Below are positions 1 through 13,100 of a stretch of 64,000 nucleotides of DNA, one piece after another; the first letter of the stretch is position 1; the number at the start of each line of letters is the position of its first letter. Source of the stretch: Apostichopus japonicus (Eukaryota > Echinodermata > Holothuroidea > Aspidochirotida > Stichopodidae); contig NC_092564.1 in NCBI RefSeq assembly GCF_037975245.1, positions 24,364,484 to 24,428,483 on the forward strand, in the 5' to 3' direction. The notes below the pieces were generated by a model. It was given only the letters and a program-made list of their open reading frames with translations, had not been told where the DNA came from and made no database searches. The position numbers were made by a program, and so were the translations under genes.

Positions 1-196
1 GACCCATTTACTGATTCCAGTTGGAATGTGTGGGTTTGTGGTAGCTGACTACTGGCACCTTTATTGCTCTATATTGTTTCACCTCCAATCAAGCTATCCT
101 AACTGACACTCACATATAAAGCAACTTTCTATTCCTACATTTCCCAACTGCAATGCTGATTCTGTTTTAAATGCGATAGGTAAAGTACTTTTATCT
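1..196. other. Sequence left of the element, no feature called
   Basis: This is presumably a continuation of the intron after the exon at 4050-4178. A minus-strand stretch near 112-140 reads CFICECQLG before a stop, which resembles part of an EGF. It has no acceptable splice borders or full domain, so I do not call it an exon. Confidence 0.5.
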
Positions 197-197
197 A

Positions 198-221
198 CAG
201 TGGTGTTCCGTCGAGGTTGAC
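198..221 (+). repeat. Left terminal inverted repeat of the element
   Basis: This 24-bp sequence, starting CAGTGGTGTTCC, is the exact reverse complement of positions 3994-4017. Confidence 0.9.
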
Positions 222-237
222 CTAGTCGTCCGATTTC

Positions 238-297
238 AAAACGTCCGAAAACGTCCGAAAACGTCTGAAAACGTCTGAAAGTGTCAGAAAGTGTCTG
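238..297 (+). repeat. Left subterminal 10-bp tandem repeat (about 6 units)
   Basis: Units of the form AAAACGTCCG, AAAACGTCTG and AAAGTGTCAG follow one another in perfect 10-bp register just inside the left end. Confidence 0.9.
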
Positions 298-820
298 GTT
301 CCGTCCAAGCGTCCGGTTATAAAAAAAACCGTCATACCCAGTATTCAAAGCCAAAAGCGTCCGAAAACGTCCAATGTAAAGTTTACTAGCCCAATAGTAA
401 CAAAAGAGTGGAGTGTTTATCTAGAGCATTTGCGGTCACACGGCCGCGACCATTCCTCAGCGTGATAACAATAGCCTGTAAGGATTACAAGTTCACTGAA
501 AAAACACTGTGCAGAAATATTTACTCACTATCATTTACTATTTTGAGACTTACAGCTACCAAGGAACATTTTTTCCTGTCATACGACAATTTAATATCGG
601 TAAATACATACAGCACTTTTTGTTAACAAATATTATTAAAAGCGTGCTAAGTTCAAAGTTCGATTCCCCCGCGAGGTGGTACAGTACCGTCTCGTCCATT
701 TTGACACGAGACACGGACGAAGCTCTGTGCCTAAATTGATATTTTAAAGGTTACTTGGAAAAATACAGTCAGGCCAGGAAAAAAGAGGTAACACAGGAAC
801 CTCGTTCCCGGGAAATTTTA

Positions 821-900
821 GTGACTCGCTGGAAATTTTGGAGCAGAGATAAAAAAAAATCTTTGTCACTCGCGGGAAATTTTGGAGCAGAGATAAAAAT
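821..900. repeat. Short tandem duplication, about 44-bp unit, two copies
   Basis: A stretch starting gtgactcgctggaaatttt at 821 recurs nearly unchanged as gtcactcgcgggaaatttt at about 865; both copies run on into gagcagagataaaaa. It lies inside the transposon-like element. Confidence 0.8.
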
Positions 901-3557
901 AAAATAAAACAACAGACAGCACAAACATGGAGAGGGAGGAAGAATGAAGGATGGAAAGGGAAAATGAAAAGAAATGACGTGTCCGACAATAAAACATCAT
1001 ATGTGAACCATTAAATTAGCACATTAAACTCTATTATTACCGATTTACCGCCAGCCACTATATCTGCGGGTCAATATAGGCCTACGTGCACTACGTGACC
1101 TAGGCTACACGAAATATCGAACGTTACTTGGGCTCAGCATGTTACGGGACTTCAAAGTTATTCTGAAATTTTCGTTATTTATTTTTCCTTCAAACGATGA
1201 TTGCGAAGGTTCCCATGTACAAAATCTTACCCTTATGCATTTCACCTCATTCTGTTATAATAATTATAACGATTTAATAAATTTTGAGCCAAAACCGCAG
1301 GGAGTATATCCAGTTTAAATCCATCTTCGCACGGGACTGTATATTATAATAGCCTAGGGTAGGGTACTGGTACACACTGCTTGCGGTACTTGAGAGTTGA
1401 TGCTGTAATGAAATGGATTCGTTTATTAATGCGGGGGGTTCCACGATGTCATTTATAGTTATATTTCGCCACTTTTTTAATTTTTAAGATTTTTTGTACG
1501 AAAGATTGATATTGTACGTATTGAAAGTTTATTTTCTGGAGTAAACAACAGCCGATTAACGATAGGAATAAATCTGTACTATTCTTATGTATGTAGTTTA
1601 TAATCCCGTATTTACGTAGCCCCTATGTTTCATTCTTATTGCCTGAAGTTCCAAACACGTGGTGACTTGTTGATAGTTAAAAACTTTTCATTGTGAACTT
1701 TTGAACTTGAAGGGGTTGCTCTATTCCAATATCATGGAATGGTGGGGAACTCCCAATTTCTTTTTGTGTACGGATTACTAGTTTAATCCATGTGCGAACG
1801 TGATAATATAATATCTTACGTCGAGTATGAAGGAAGAAAGGTGTGGGTTGCTTTTCCAATGTTTGTGCATGCTTTTCTTTTGGAAGTGTATGTTAAAAAA
1901 CAAAGGCCCTAATATAGCGTGTTATTTTTTTATATTTTTTATAACCGTGCGTGTAAGAAAGAGGCAGAGAATTTGGCGCAAAACGGTGAACCTTTCATAT
2001 GAAAATATGTTTTATTGACATTTTCCGACTGTTCAAACCTTCATTGAACATCCTGTTCTCCCTCAGTTGATTTGAGTAGGCCTTGCTAAAACAAAACTTT
2101 GAACAAAAAAAGAGGTGTTACGTAAAAAAACTTATACTTCTTAGAATGTAGGAAAACAGTTTCCAATTGCATGACCTTTTTTCTTGAATGTCCGTTTGCC
2201 AAATAAAAACATTTAGGATCCACAGACTGACATGACAAAAGTGTTCGAGCACAATTTAAAATGGCGCTAAGATGCTTACCAGCTCCATTTAACTTGACAT
2301 TGTAAGAACCAGTTGTAATCGAATACAGAAGAGTAAAATCCACGTAGTCCAACAATTAGTTTCATTTGAGGTTTTCTTTTTCCCATGTCATGCGTACAAA
2401 AAACGTGATCACTAAATATCCCAACTGCAGGTGCGCGCACAAAGTATTGACTACCCTGGAAATCTAGGTCATGTCCTGGTTTCTGCTCACAAGCCTGACA
2501 CCTGTTAATTTGCATTCTATTCTGACCTAACAAGGAGTTGTTAAAACTCTGGCAAACTGCCAAGAAAACGTGCAACACTATATTAACCCGTGTCGTAAGA
2601 GAGGAGGGGTGGCCCAAGCAGTCTCCCAGGTACCTTGCTTAGCGCGAGTGAGCTCAACCTTTGCTGCAACGTGCTTTACCCTGGATTCCTGGAAGTAATA
2701 GTATGTGCGCGAGATTTTACGCCCTGGGGTTTGTTTCTCAAAATGTTCAAATTTTGCGAAAAACATTTCCTAATCGTCAAAACAACAAACTTTGATAACC
2801 ATTGAAGAAAAAAAGGAAAATAACCGGACGATTGAACGGTGAGAAAAAATACACCGTTATAGGGGTAAAACGTTCGTAATATTTGCATATTACTAGTACT
2901 TTCAGATGTTTCCGACTTTTTAAACAGTGTTACATTTCGTGGCGCCTTGTGTGTCTGGTAATGGGGGTACGTTCGGCGTTATCAATAAAAAGCTAAGCAA
3001 CTTTGAAGGAGCTACGGGGGTGACATGTTACATCATTGAAATTATTTAAAAAAAGGTTCAATACGTGTCTCCGTGTTACATATTAAACATTAAACATTTT
3101 CGGTTGTGTCGGCAGGAGGAGGTAAACAATAAAGTAACGATGCTGTAGTGTATTTATATTCGCTATTCAGTCTGGGATTTATTGGATTACTTCATGTGTA
3201 CCGTTGTTTTGAAAATGTTTTGGCCGACGTTTTGAGCCTAGGTAAAACGATATTTTTGTTGAACGGAAGCAACTCAGAACCAGGATAAGACATAGTGGGA
3301 ATGGTTGGTTGTCGCCCGACACCGATGGCCATTATCATCAATATGTCGTTATTTATCTTATTTCGTGGTACTGTTCCCCACTCATTCTGCTTGAATTTTT
3401 GTTTCAAAAGGTTAGTAAATAGTTGTTGTACATTGCATGCTTTTGTCAAAACATGACGTTACTTCAATATATTTCTTCACAGTTATTTTGTGTTCAAACT
3501 TGTATCACCTTTGACTTTGTTTGTAGCAGAAATACTACCCAGTACTGAAAGTTTATT

Positions 3558-3875
3558 CCGTCCAGATTATCGGACGGTTTCAGACGTTTTGCGGGCTGAT
3601 AATAGAACTGCCTCTAAAATCGCTTTTGAATAGAAACATAGTTTAGCTTTAAGCGTCCGGAATATCGGACACATGACGCTTTTCTGAAATGAAAGGGTTC
3701 TTTCCTCTGTAATCCTTACTGTTTTGTTACTTTGAGTCGGGCTAAAAACGTCCGGATTATCGGACAGAATCGGACATATCACCATTGTAACTTCTATTGT
3801 AACAAACTGAGAAGATCGATTTAATCTGGTGTGAAAAAGTAGGCAGTAAACCGCATGTTCCGTCCGGATTAAAAG
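3558..3875. repeat. Four spaced copies of CGTCCGGATTATCGGAC-like palindromic sites
   Basis: Related sites lie at about 3558-3575, 3653-3670, 3748-3765 and 3860-3875 (the last is only half). The core TCCGGATTATCGGA is an imperfect palindrome. The spacing is about 95, 95 and 110 bp. These could be protein-binding sites or a degraded 95-bp tandem unit. Confidence 0.7.
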
Positions 3876-3920
3876 TGAATATTGTTGGAGTAAAATGTAC
3901 AAAAGCGTCCGACCGTCCGG

Positions 3921-3980
3921 AGGTGTCAGAAAACGTCCTAAAGTGTCCTAAAGTGTCTGGAAACGTCTGAAAACGTCGCG
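3921..3980 (+). repeat. Right subterminal 10-bp tandem repeat (about 5-6 units)
   Basis: The same kind of 10-bp units (GTGTCAGAAA, ACGTCCTAAA, GTGTCTGGAA, ACGTCTGAAA) lie just inside the right end. They are in the same orientation as at the left end and not inverted. Confidence 0.88.
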
Positions 3981-3993
3981 TCCGGACGGTCAT

Positions 3994-4017
3994 GTCAACC
4001 TCGACGGAACACCACTG
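3994..4017 (-). repeat. Right terminal inverted repeat of the element
   Basis: This is the exact reverse complement of positions 198-221. Its outer edge lies about 30 nt from the splice donor of the exon at 4050-4178. Confidence 0.9.
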
Positions 4018-4049
4018 TAGTCAAGTTCTGAGAAATGTTAAAGTCTGAC

Positions 4050-4178
4050 CTGTGCAGTTATAGCCATCTCCCATGAAGCCGTCTTTACATTGGCAGATGA
4101 ACGATCCTTCGGTGTTGGTGCACGAGGCTCTTGAACTATCGTCACAGTCTGCCAGACCGTACGAACACTCGTCAATAT
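4050..4178 (-). CDS. Exon: cbEGF 19 (last exon visible)
   Basis: The 129-nt phase 1-1 exon encodes [28 protein letters not shown] and GFMGDGYNC. It ends in a GT donor, so the gene continues past position 1. A transposon-like element begins about 30 nt into the following intron. Confidence 0.92.
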
Positions 4179-7100
4179 CTAGGAAAATCAATTAAAAATT
4201 AATTAGCTATAATATCAATTTATTAACTTTCCATAAGTGTTAACTTCCATATTTGTGAGGTTAGTTTATTCTGAAATTGTACAGTAATTTACTTACCATA
4301 GCATGTTCCCTCTCTGGCTATGATGTCACTGAAGTACCCCTCCATGCACCGACAAGTGTAGGACCCATCCAAATCCTCGCACTCGGCAAACTCATCACAA
4401 TCGTTAGTTCCGATCAAACATTCGTCAATATCTAAGAAAAATTTACAAAGATAAACATAAGTTAAGAAGACAATATGTACATAGTCAAAGATTTGGCAAG
4501 AGTTTGGAGGACTTTAACAGCAAGGTTTCTGCAATGACAGTGATAGCTACGTAGGTTTTGGAAACGATCTTACTAAAAAGTAAAGTACATTATCAAGTGA
4601 CAGCCTCAGTAGCCGATTAGTTTGTCAAAACCCGTAAACACCAGACATTTATTTAAAGGAGACACAATCCCAAATGTTGATCTGTGCAATAGTGAAAACT
4701 ACCATGAACATCTGTCACAACCTGTTGTTCCATTTGGGAGGTACTTAATGTTTCTTCACATGCAAGGTTGAGGACTTGATCAAGTCTAAATACGACACAT
4801 GCTTTTGTTTATGTTTTGATTGATTTACTACGCTGTTTACTTTCAATAATGAAGATTGGTTTGTAGATGCTGTATCAGAAGTATTGAAGCTGGTAATATG
4901 ACCTAATATGAGGGCATTTTCAAAACAGTAATATTTTCACCTTGTAAATATGAAACGACAAATAAACAGAATGTAAACAGTTTCAGATCCTAGTGGCACT
5001 ATGACATCACAAATTCACAAAATGACAGCTTCCAGACGTGACAAGGTTATCTCTCAAACAGAACAAGGCTTTTCTGAGCTGTTTGAGGGAGTTGCTCTTC
5101 ACAAAGATTTTTGTCATATACGTTAAAGATGATGGTTGGGTACAAGTCTTCTCTAATATTGATTCCTTTTAAGTAGAGATGGGTGTGGAGGTGGTGGGGG
5201 GAGGGGGTGTTGGAGACAGGGACAAGTAACTGTAGTGGACAGTAGCATTCTAATAGAGGGTGTGTAGATCTATGCTATTGCATCTGACGTTCGGGTGGCA
5301 GAGATGTGGTACAGTAGGTCTCCTTGAATACCCTTATAACTGCAAATGCTGCACTATGGGTTAATTCGGCCTTTGACCCAAACCACAGGCCATTTCAACT
5401 ACATCTGTGTTGGTGATTACACCTGTTGATGAGGGTTCCCATACAAAAGTGAAATTATACCAAGACGAATTGTGAAATGACATAACTTACTTTCACATGT
5501 GGTTCCATTTCCAGTGTAGCCATCACCACACGTACAGTTATAGCTCCCGTCCGTGTCCACACAGCTTGCTCTCATATCACAATCATCTAGGTTCTCTTGG
5601 CATTCGTTAATATTGGTGCAGTTATTGACACCACTGCCACGGTACCCGTCTGGACACATACATATATAGGATCCATTGGTATTGGTACAGTCAGCCATAG
5701 CATTACACACTGTGTGGTCCAAACATTCGTTGATATCTGCAGCGAAGAGACGTACTTGTTAAGTTATATCGATAGGCCAAGTTATAAAAGCAACGATCTT
5801 TAGGGAAACCATGCACAGAAAAATACATTAAGGTCAAATGCCAAATAGCAAGAGCTTTTTCTGCAACTTTACTGCAATTTATCAACTTGCTGCCAAACAA
5901 TTCTGATGTCAGCAGTGTTGCAAAATGTTGAATTAAATGATCATGTTGCTACAAATTGTTAAATGATAATCTCAACATTTTGACTGAATCTAAAAATTTC
6001 CATTCTTTTGTAATAATTAATGACCTACCCAGACAGGACGAGATGCCATCTCCATGGTAACCGGCGAAGCAAGTGCAGTTCACGCTGCCTTCCAAATTGA
6101 TACAGTCTGCATTGCTGTGACAATACTCCTCAAAACATTCATTGATATCTATGGATTCAAAGATAAAATCTCATTTAATCAGTTATAATTGGTCGATTCA
6201 AGGATCACCTCTCAAGGCAGTGGGGAGGGGAGTGGGTGGATGAAAGTAGTGAAAAGTTGGTATGAAACTATTCATCTACTTAAAAATTAACAAAACCTTA
6301 GTGATACATAATATGTAGCCACTTTGACTACATGTGTTATAAAATGTTATTAAACAATAATATTAACTGCCACTAATGTGTAGTTATTGGTTTCCTTTCT
6401 TTGCTTTCTTCTTGGGGGGAAGGGGGTACAAACATGTCCTCTTTAACAATTGCTAACATTCTCTAAAAATTATTCATCAGATGACTGTAAAATCACAATT
6501 GGCTCACTACTAGAATGTTAATGTAAAATGCCATTTCAATAACATCAGGCTTCAAGAAAGCAAAATAATCCTATTTCTAGAATTATTAACGTGTAAAACG
6601 AGTGACAACTTACCAACACACTCCAGCCCTGTTCCTCGATACCCGGCATTGCAGGAGCACTCAAAAGATCCATTAGTATTTATACAATGTGCATTTTGAT
6701 CACAAGAGACTGGCTCTAATACACAGGTTCCATTGGAATAACATGTGGACTCGCCAACTTCGCACTCGTTAATATCTGGGAAGAATAAAATTCAAATCGA
6801 CGTTCTTAATATATATAGGTATATAGTCTAAAAAATTACCAAGAGTAACAATAATACAAAATCATCATTAAGGTAAATAACAGTGAACACATTAGGGGTA
6901 AAATGATTTTTATTTCGGGGGGAATAATAGCCTGTATATCAAGTTTTTCCTGCCATAGACTTTTTCTTACCTTCACAGCTACTTCCATTGCCATAGTAAC
7001 CAAGCTGACATTCACAGAGATAGCTGCCTGGTGTGTTTGTACAGTCGGCAAACACAGAGCAGGGAGATGATTCGCATTCATCAATATCTAAGAAAAAACA

Positions 7101-10100
7101 ATCAAAATAAATAAATCAAATTAAAACTAGGAAAAGATGATTTTTCTCAAAATTGTCATTAACTGCAATTAACTGTATTAGATTTGTTTTCCTTGTTGGA
7201 AAGTACCTAAACATGAATTAGATTCTGTTCCCATAGCAACAGTGTTTCTTTTCCTTTCTGTAAAGGTAGAGGAGAGGGGGGTTGGTTTGAGGAGGGAGAT
7301 GATTTCAAAGGGCAGATGTTATAGACTTGTGGATGACAAAGTTAATAGAAGGCAAGCTAAGGGTGGAAACACAGGCAGGGAGGAGGAAAGAGACCTTTTA
7401 AATTGACCATTTGTGGGTCTCTCATATTGTGATGGTTAACTGGTTTTGTGGGAAGAGAATTGATTTAATTACCTTGACACGTTCTCTCATCTTCAGCTAG
7501 GGTGTAGCCTGCTTTACAGGAGCATGTATATCCAGGTGAGGTGTTGTTGCAGACACCAATGTCTGCATCACAGCTGTTGTCGAGCTCACATTCATTGATG
7601 TCTAGGAAATACGGATTAGAATGATACATTACTTACAAATAAATTACCATAAATTACCATAGACTGAATATGCATTCTTAATCGTGGTAATATTTTGAAT
7701 GACCCTTTGTAATCGTAATCAATTCATCACGTCATTTTGTACCCTCTTGTCTCTCATTGTAGAATCTTCAACAAATCTTGGATTGTTTCAATGGAAACCA
7801 TGACGATCTTGTGCATTTCTGTTAGTTATTCTTTGACTTGGAATATTTTGCATGAGGAAACAGACTTTAAAACATACTGTCACCTAGGAGAAGCCAACAA
7901 TACCTAGCACACATGGATGGATTAAACAGGGATTGTAAAAAATGCCTCGTGTGTAACAGTTTGTCACATTCAATGAAATATTCACTGTTAGATTATACCT
8001 ACTTATCTTAAACTTTCATATAATTGTTACTTATTTTCCCATTTTCAAAACTATTATATCTTGCAAAGGCTCAAGCCAAAGAAAGTAAATTGTTGTTTAT
8101 TCCTACCTTGGCAAATGGTAGCATTAGATGGAGAGAGCTGATAACCAGCCAAACAGACACAGGTGTCCTCTTCTGTACTGTCGTCATAGTAACACTGTCC
8201 ATTCACACAGAGGTTCTCATTGGCGCAGGATGTCTCAGCTGAGAGATCGGTAAATATGATTGAGGTATTGAACATCAAATATTATTTATAACAATGTCAA
8301 TAAGAATGTCATAACACTGTCAATTGGCATACTAGGCATTCAAGAGAACAATTACTGTATTCTGAGATCAAGTTTAAGCAGCATACAAAATGATGATGCA
8401 TACTCACACATGAAGCTGAATTTATATAATGAGGCATACTTTTCAATATTTTATATTTTCTTTGGTATGAATGAAGAGATGATACCAAATGAGTTGTTGT
8501 GACTGCTATGCTAGTACTTTGATGTTCTCCCTGAAAACTATAAGTGCTTTTCACAGAGGGTTTTGAATGAACAGGAACGGTTTATCTGAGAAGGTCATGG
8601 GATCAAACGCTGTTAATGATGCATTAGAAAAGTATTTTTAAGAATTGCAATTTGGTGTTGCCAGAGTTTTCTGTTTTAATCTAAAGTTTTCACAATAAAG
8701 TCTTTGTTAGGGACAATTTATTTGAACTGCCTGATTCTTCTTTCACCTAAGCTTAATTCTTATAGTCACATCTGTACCTATGAATTCCAGTCTTATTATC
8801 AAAATGAAATTATGCAGAACAAATGTTAACATAATTAATTCTGTACCTGTACAGGTGACTCCATCTGGTTGGAGCTCAAAGTTGTCATAGCAACCGCAAA
8901 TGAATCCTGGAGATACATCTTTACAAACTTGGGTGCAGTTGTCACTTTGTAGGGTGCATTCATCAATATCTGTGTGCGAAACAAAAAAGAAAATGTTACA
9001 TCATCAAGTCTGCTTTTGAGGCACTCCCTCGATCAAAAGTGACCAGTCAATTATATTAGATATCATACAAGAGTAAAAAATCACTAAAACAGGCATTAAA
9101 TGATAACAAAAAGCACTATACAATACCCTGAATGGCATCGTTGATGACATCAAGATATTTGCAAATTAGATGAACTTAAAAAAGAGCTATCATCCAGAGG
9201 CAAAAAGACGTTATGAACAAATTTGGATTATTTAAAAAAAAATCACTTATTTTGCAGCACAAAAAGCACAAAATCTATATTGATGACACAACAAAGTGCA
9301 CAGATGGAGATGACTCAGATGAGACAGTTTTTCAAAATGCATATAAGAAGAGTCTTAAACTTTGAAGAAATAAATCTTACTTTGACATGAGTATCCGTTT
9401 CCCATGAATCCTTCACCACAAGAACAAGTAAAGGAACCATTCGAGTTGGTACAGACTGCCTCTTCAGCGCATGGTGAATCCTCGCATTCGTTTGTATCTG
9501 AAACAGAAAATTTACACTTTTTATTAAAAACATAAATTTACATGATTGAGGATCAGCGCAAAGTTACATTTTATTAAGATGGGTTGAGCAATACAAAAAA
9601 AAAAAAAAAATTAAAGTTTTCTCTGGTTTGCATGGTGGCCCAGAGTGGGGGACATTAAAAATATATATATGACTGCCAAATCAAAATTTTGTTCATATCT
9701 GTACTTTCAACATATTTGCCTCTCGATGACCTATTTTATTTTCAAGTTTGTCTTGTAAAGTGCCCTGAAGTCTGGCTGTTAAAAATCTGCACAGGTAATC
9801 TTGTAATAAATTTAATTCAGTAAAATAGAACCATGTGTTGCTTACCATGACAGGACCCGTTGACATCTTCATAGCCTTCTAAGCACCTGCATGTGTAACT
9901 GCCGACGGCATTGAGGCATTCAGAGGAAAACCCTCCGGAGCAAGTTGCAGACCCATCTGAACATTCATCAGTATCTAAAATATCAAAATATCAATAAAAA
10001 GACATGAAAGAAGTGCAAAATGAATAATCATGGGCTTAATAAAACATAAGTCATTGATGATATTTGTTTAATAGATCTTGAAGAATTTTGTAAGCAAACT

Positions 10101-13100
10101 CGGGCTCTGTTCACTGAGTACGGAACAAGCCTCAAAATTAGAACGGTCATGATCACTTAAGTCAGTTCGAATGACGAAGACTACACATAAAAATTATGAA
10201 GATGTGGGCGCCTTTAAACTGTGTATAAGGAATAATTATGTTGCTATTGTGCACCATAAGTTGACCTGAAGTTGACGTCACTTATGCTTTGGTGAACCTC
10301 TTGAATATTCCTAGGGAAGTTGTCTTTGGAAACGTGTGGAAAGGGTACACTGAATGACATTAGAAAACCAAAATTATCACTGCCTGGATTAGACAATTTC
10401 ATAAAACATATTGAAATGCTATTTGGTCAATTATTATTATTATAATTATTTGGACAATTATAGGAACAGTCAAAACGAAGTACTGATGACATAGGCCTAT
10501 ACACGCAGTTGTAAGTGTGTCATATCATTACAGTAATAACATTAGGCTAAAAAACATGGCGAACTTAATTACTATGAAGAGAAGTTACAAAAAGACGAAT
10601 TACTGCATGACACACGAGAATGTGCTCAGTAGCAAACGTACAGCGTGACAAACTAACAAAATAAGAAAGTACAACATGACGAAGTTACAACATGACAAAC
10701 TTACATCATGAACAAGTTACACGATGTTGAAAAACATGGCTGCTGCATGCAACGTGCTGCATTACGGTATATCCACAGAAGACCTAGCTTCTGGCTGCGT
10801 ACATACTGTACATGCACAACAACACATAGCCTAATGGTTATACTGCACAAACTTGTGCACTCATTGTAGTCCTACTGAACAATAATAGCAGAACAAAGAA
10901 AGGAAATTTACATAAGGATTCCTGAGATGGCTTCGAGGATTACCCCTTCCAAACTCAAGTGATAATAAGCGCTGTCGGTTTACAGTGGAACAATGACGGT
11001 TTGCATGACGAACAATTGCATACAATGATACCAGCCTCATCCGACGTATGGCTTAAAAGGATTTTAAGACAATCCACCAAAGTTATGTAGAGCGTAGAAA
11101 CGAAATCTAAGCAACTTAACTGATCCACTTTAAGCCCCAGTCCCCCTTACATTGATGATGACGGTAAAAGGAAGAATAGAAAAAACTTTATGACAGTAGC
11201 TGAGTTAAACTTTTACGAGTGAGCGGCTTACCTGTCATCTCGCAAGTTTTGCACTAGGCCCTATTAATATTATAATTATAAGGTGCATCGTGCGTTAACT
11301 TCATATAGTTTAGCCACCGCCTTATATTACTCCATTTATAACAAATAATATTTCCTCCTTTGCTTTTCAAACAGCGTTTGGTGCAATGTGTATGTGATTG
11401 TGCAACAGAAAAAAAACAGACCAATTTAATTTCTATAGTTTTGATTGATCGAGTCAGGTCCGTAAATAACACTGAGCAAGCCAATCGGACACTGCCTATC
11501 ATAGCGGGTGCATGGATATAACATGAAAGCCACACTGCTGCTGCCATTCTACAATGTCCGTGTACTACTAAAGGAAAAGTGTCTCGCGTTAAACACATTA
11601 TCCCTTATATTTAATTAATGCATGGTTTCTTACCGAGACAGATGATTCCGTTTCCTTCATATCCTTCTGGGCATTTACATATGTAGCTTCCTTGAGTGTT
11701 TGTACAATCTGCTCTAGGATGACAACCAATAGTCCTATAGAAACACTCATTGATGTCTTCACAGAAGGTACCATTACCCTGCCACCCATCGTTACATACG
11801 CACGTATAAGAGCCGTATGTATTAACACAGTATGCATTGGAATCACATGTGCCAATTCCCCTAGAGCATTCATCGATGTCTGTAAAGTTTAGTAGAAAAC
11901 AAGTTAAGAAATTATTCTCGCGACACACATCATGTAAAAATGTGCAAGTAATAATATTAATAAAGGCCTTTCCAGAGTCATATAGCTAATTTGGTTGTGG
12001 AATTTCTAGAAATATATATAGCCGTAAAATATATGTATAGCTGAAAGCAACTGATTACGGCATTTTCGGGAGCATTTTTAAGTTAAAAATCAAAGCTATC
12101 ATCAATCATTCACAATAACTACATAGATAAACATTAAAGTTCATTTCATAGTCATATTGTTTAGAATTGTTTCCAATATATTCGAGGAAGTAACTCGAAC
12201 TGACCTTCACAGATAACTCCATTTCCTTCGAATCCATCTCTGCATTGACAGCTGAAGGATCCAATAATGTTTGTACAGATGGACTGAGGGTGACAAACAC
12301 TTTGATCCTCCCGACATTCATTAATATCTAAAAAAAATATATAAAAAACATATGAAAAAACAGCAACAATAATGATCCCGCAAAGAAAATTAAAACAAGG
12401 TCGTGAGAGCGTTATTACATAAGACAAATGTACGGCATAACGTGAGATGATAGCAATATGCAATTGTTCTTATACTTATTTATGCAATTGACAAACTAGG
12501 AAATGTAGACCAACAAACACGTCCGGTTCTGAGAACTGCATGCTATAACTTATAACTACAATCTCGGTTTCCTTTCTCATAATAAGTTTCTGTTGTGCAG
12601 ATTATATGTTTAGTCTAATGTAATATGCATATTATTCTCCGTTCTTTCTTTAACTAAACAAAAAAGATTATATCTTTATGATCATTCATTGTCAAGGGTG
12701 AGTGAAATATGCATCAATGCATGAAGCCCTCAAAACGAGGGTTTACTTGATACGTAAATAAATTGTTAAAAACCGTATTTTAAATATATTTGAGATCATC
12801 CATTATCCTTGCATTTGTTTTTACCATCATTAATGAAAAATGGCAAAACTAACCTTCACATGAACTACCGTTATTGTACACGTTATCGAATCCGTCTAGA
12901 CAGGTACAGTTATACGATCCGGGTAGGTTCAGACAAATCGCAAACTCTGGGTCACAGTCATTAGCCCCGCTGTCACACTCATCTTCATCTACATAAAACA
13001 AGAACAGTAAACAAAAATAAACATAAAAATAAACAAAATGCAAACAAACCAAACCTTCTGTTTTACGCTTGTTCAATACGTACACGTGTAATTAATTTTC

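Larger units (their letters stand above)
198..4017. mobile_element. 3.8-kb DNA-transposon-like element with 24-bp inverted ends and TA target site
   Basis: Positions 198-221 are repeated in inverted orientation at 3994-4017 without mismatch; the match extends 3 more bases into flanking CTA/TAG. The ends start CAGTGGTGTTCCGTCGAGG and are flanked by TA at 196-197 and 4018-4019, as expected of the Tc1/mariner/pogo type. Both subterminal zones carry 10-bp direct repeats, and four palindrome-like sites lie near the right end. All frames inside are short (at most about 113 codons) and I recognise no transposase, so it appears non-autonomous or decayed. The family assignment is inferred from the ends only. 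Confidence 0.8.
5737..9845 (-). other. Introns among EGF exons 8-17
   Basis: The introns longer than 300 nt are 6149-6613, 7088-7472, 7602-8106, 8239-8846, 8970-9380 and 9498-9845. I saw no coding or repeat structure in them apart from an A16 run at 9595-9610. Each ends in consensus GT/AG on the minus strand. Confidence 0.8.

Noticed and set aside
94-170. EGF-like fragment (CFICECQLG) on the minus strand left of the transposon-like element
   Set aside because: It has only part of the Cys pattern, an in-frame stop right after QLG, and no suitable phase-1 acceptor and donor. It may be a decayed exon or chance.
655-690. tRNA B-box-like sequence (agttcgattcccc)
   Set aside because: I found no matching A box, acceptor stem or cloverleaf around it.
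2086-2617. Possible transposase remnant in the minus-strand frames of 89 and 113 codons inside the element
   Set aside because: No DDE/D motif, helix-turn-helix or recognisable similarity is visible, and the frames overlap each other in different phases.
11254-11598. 114-codon minus-strand frame in the largest intron
   Set aside because: It has no recognisable domain and no splice borders consistent with the flanking phase-1 exons.
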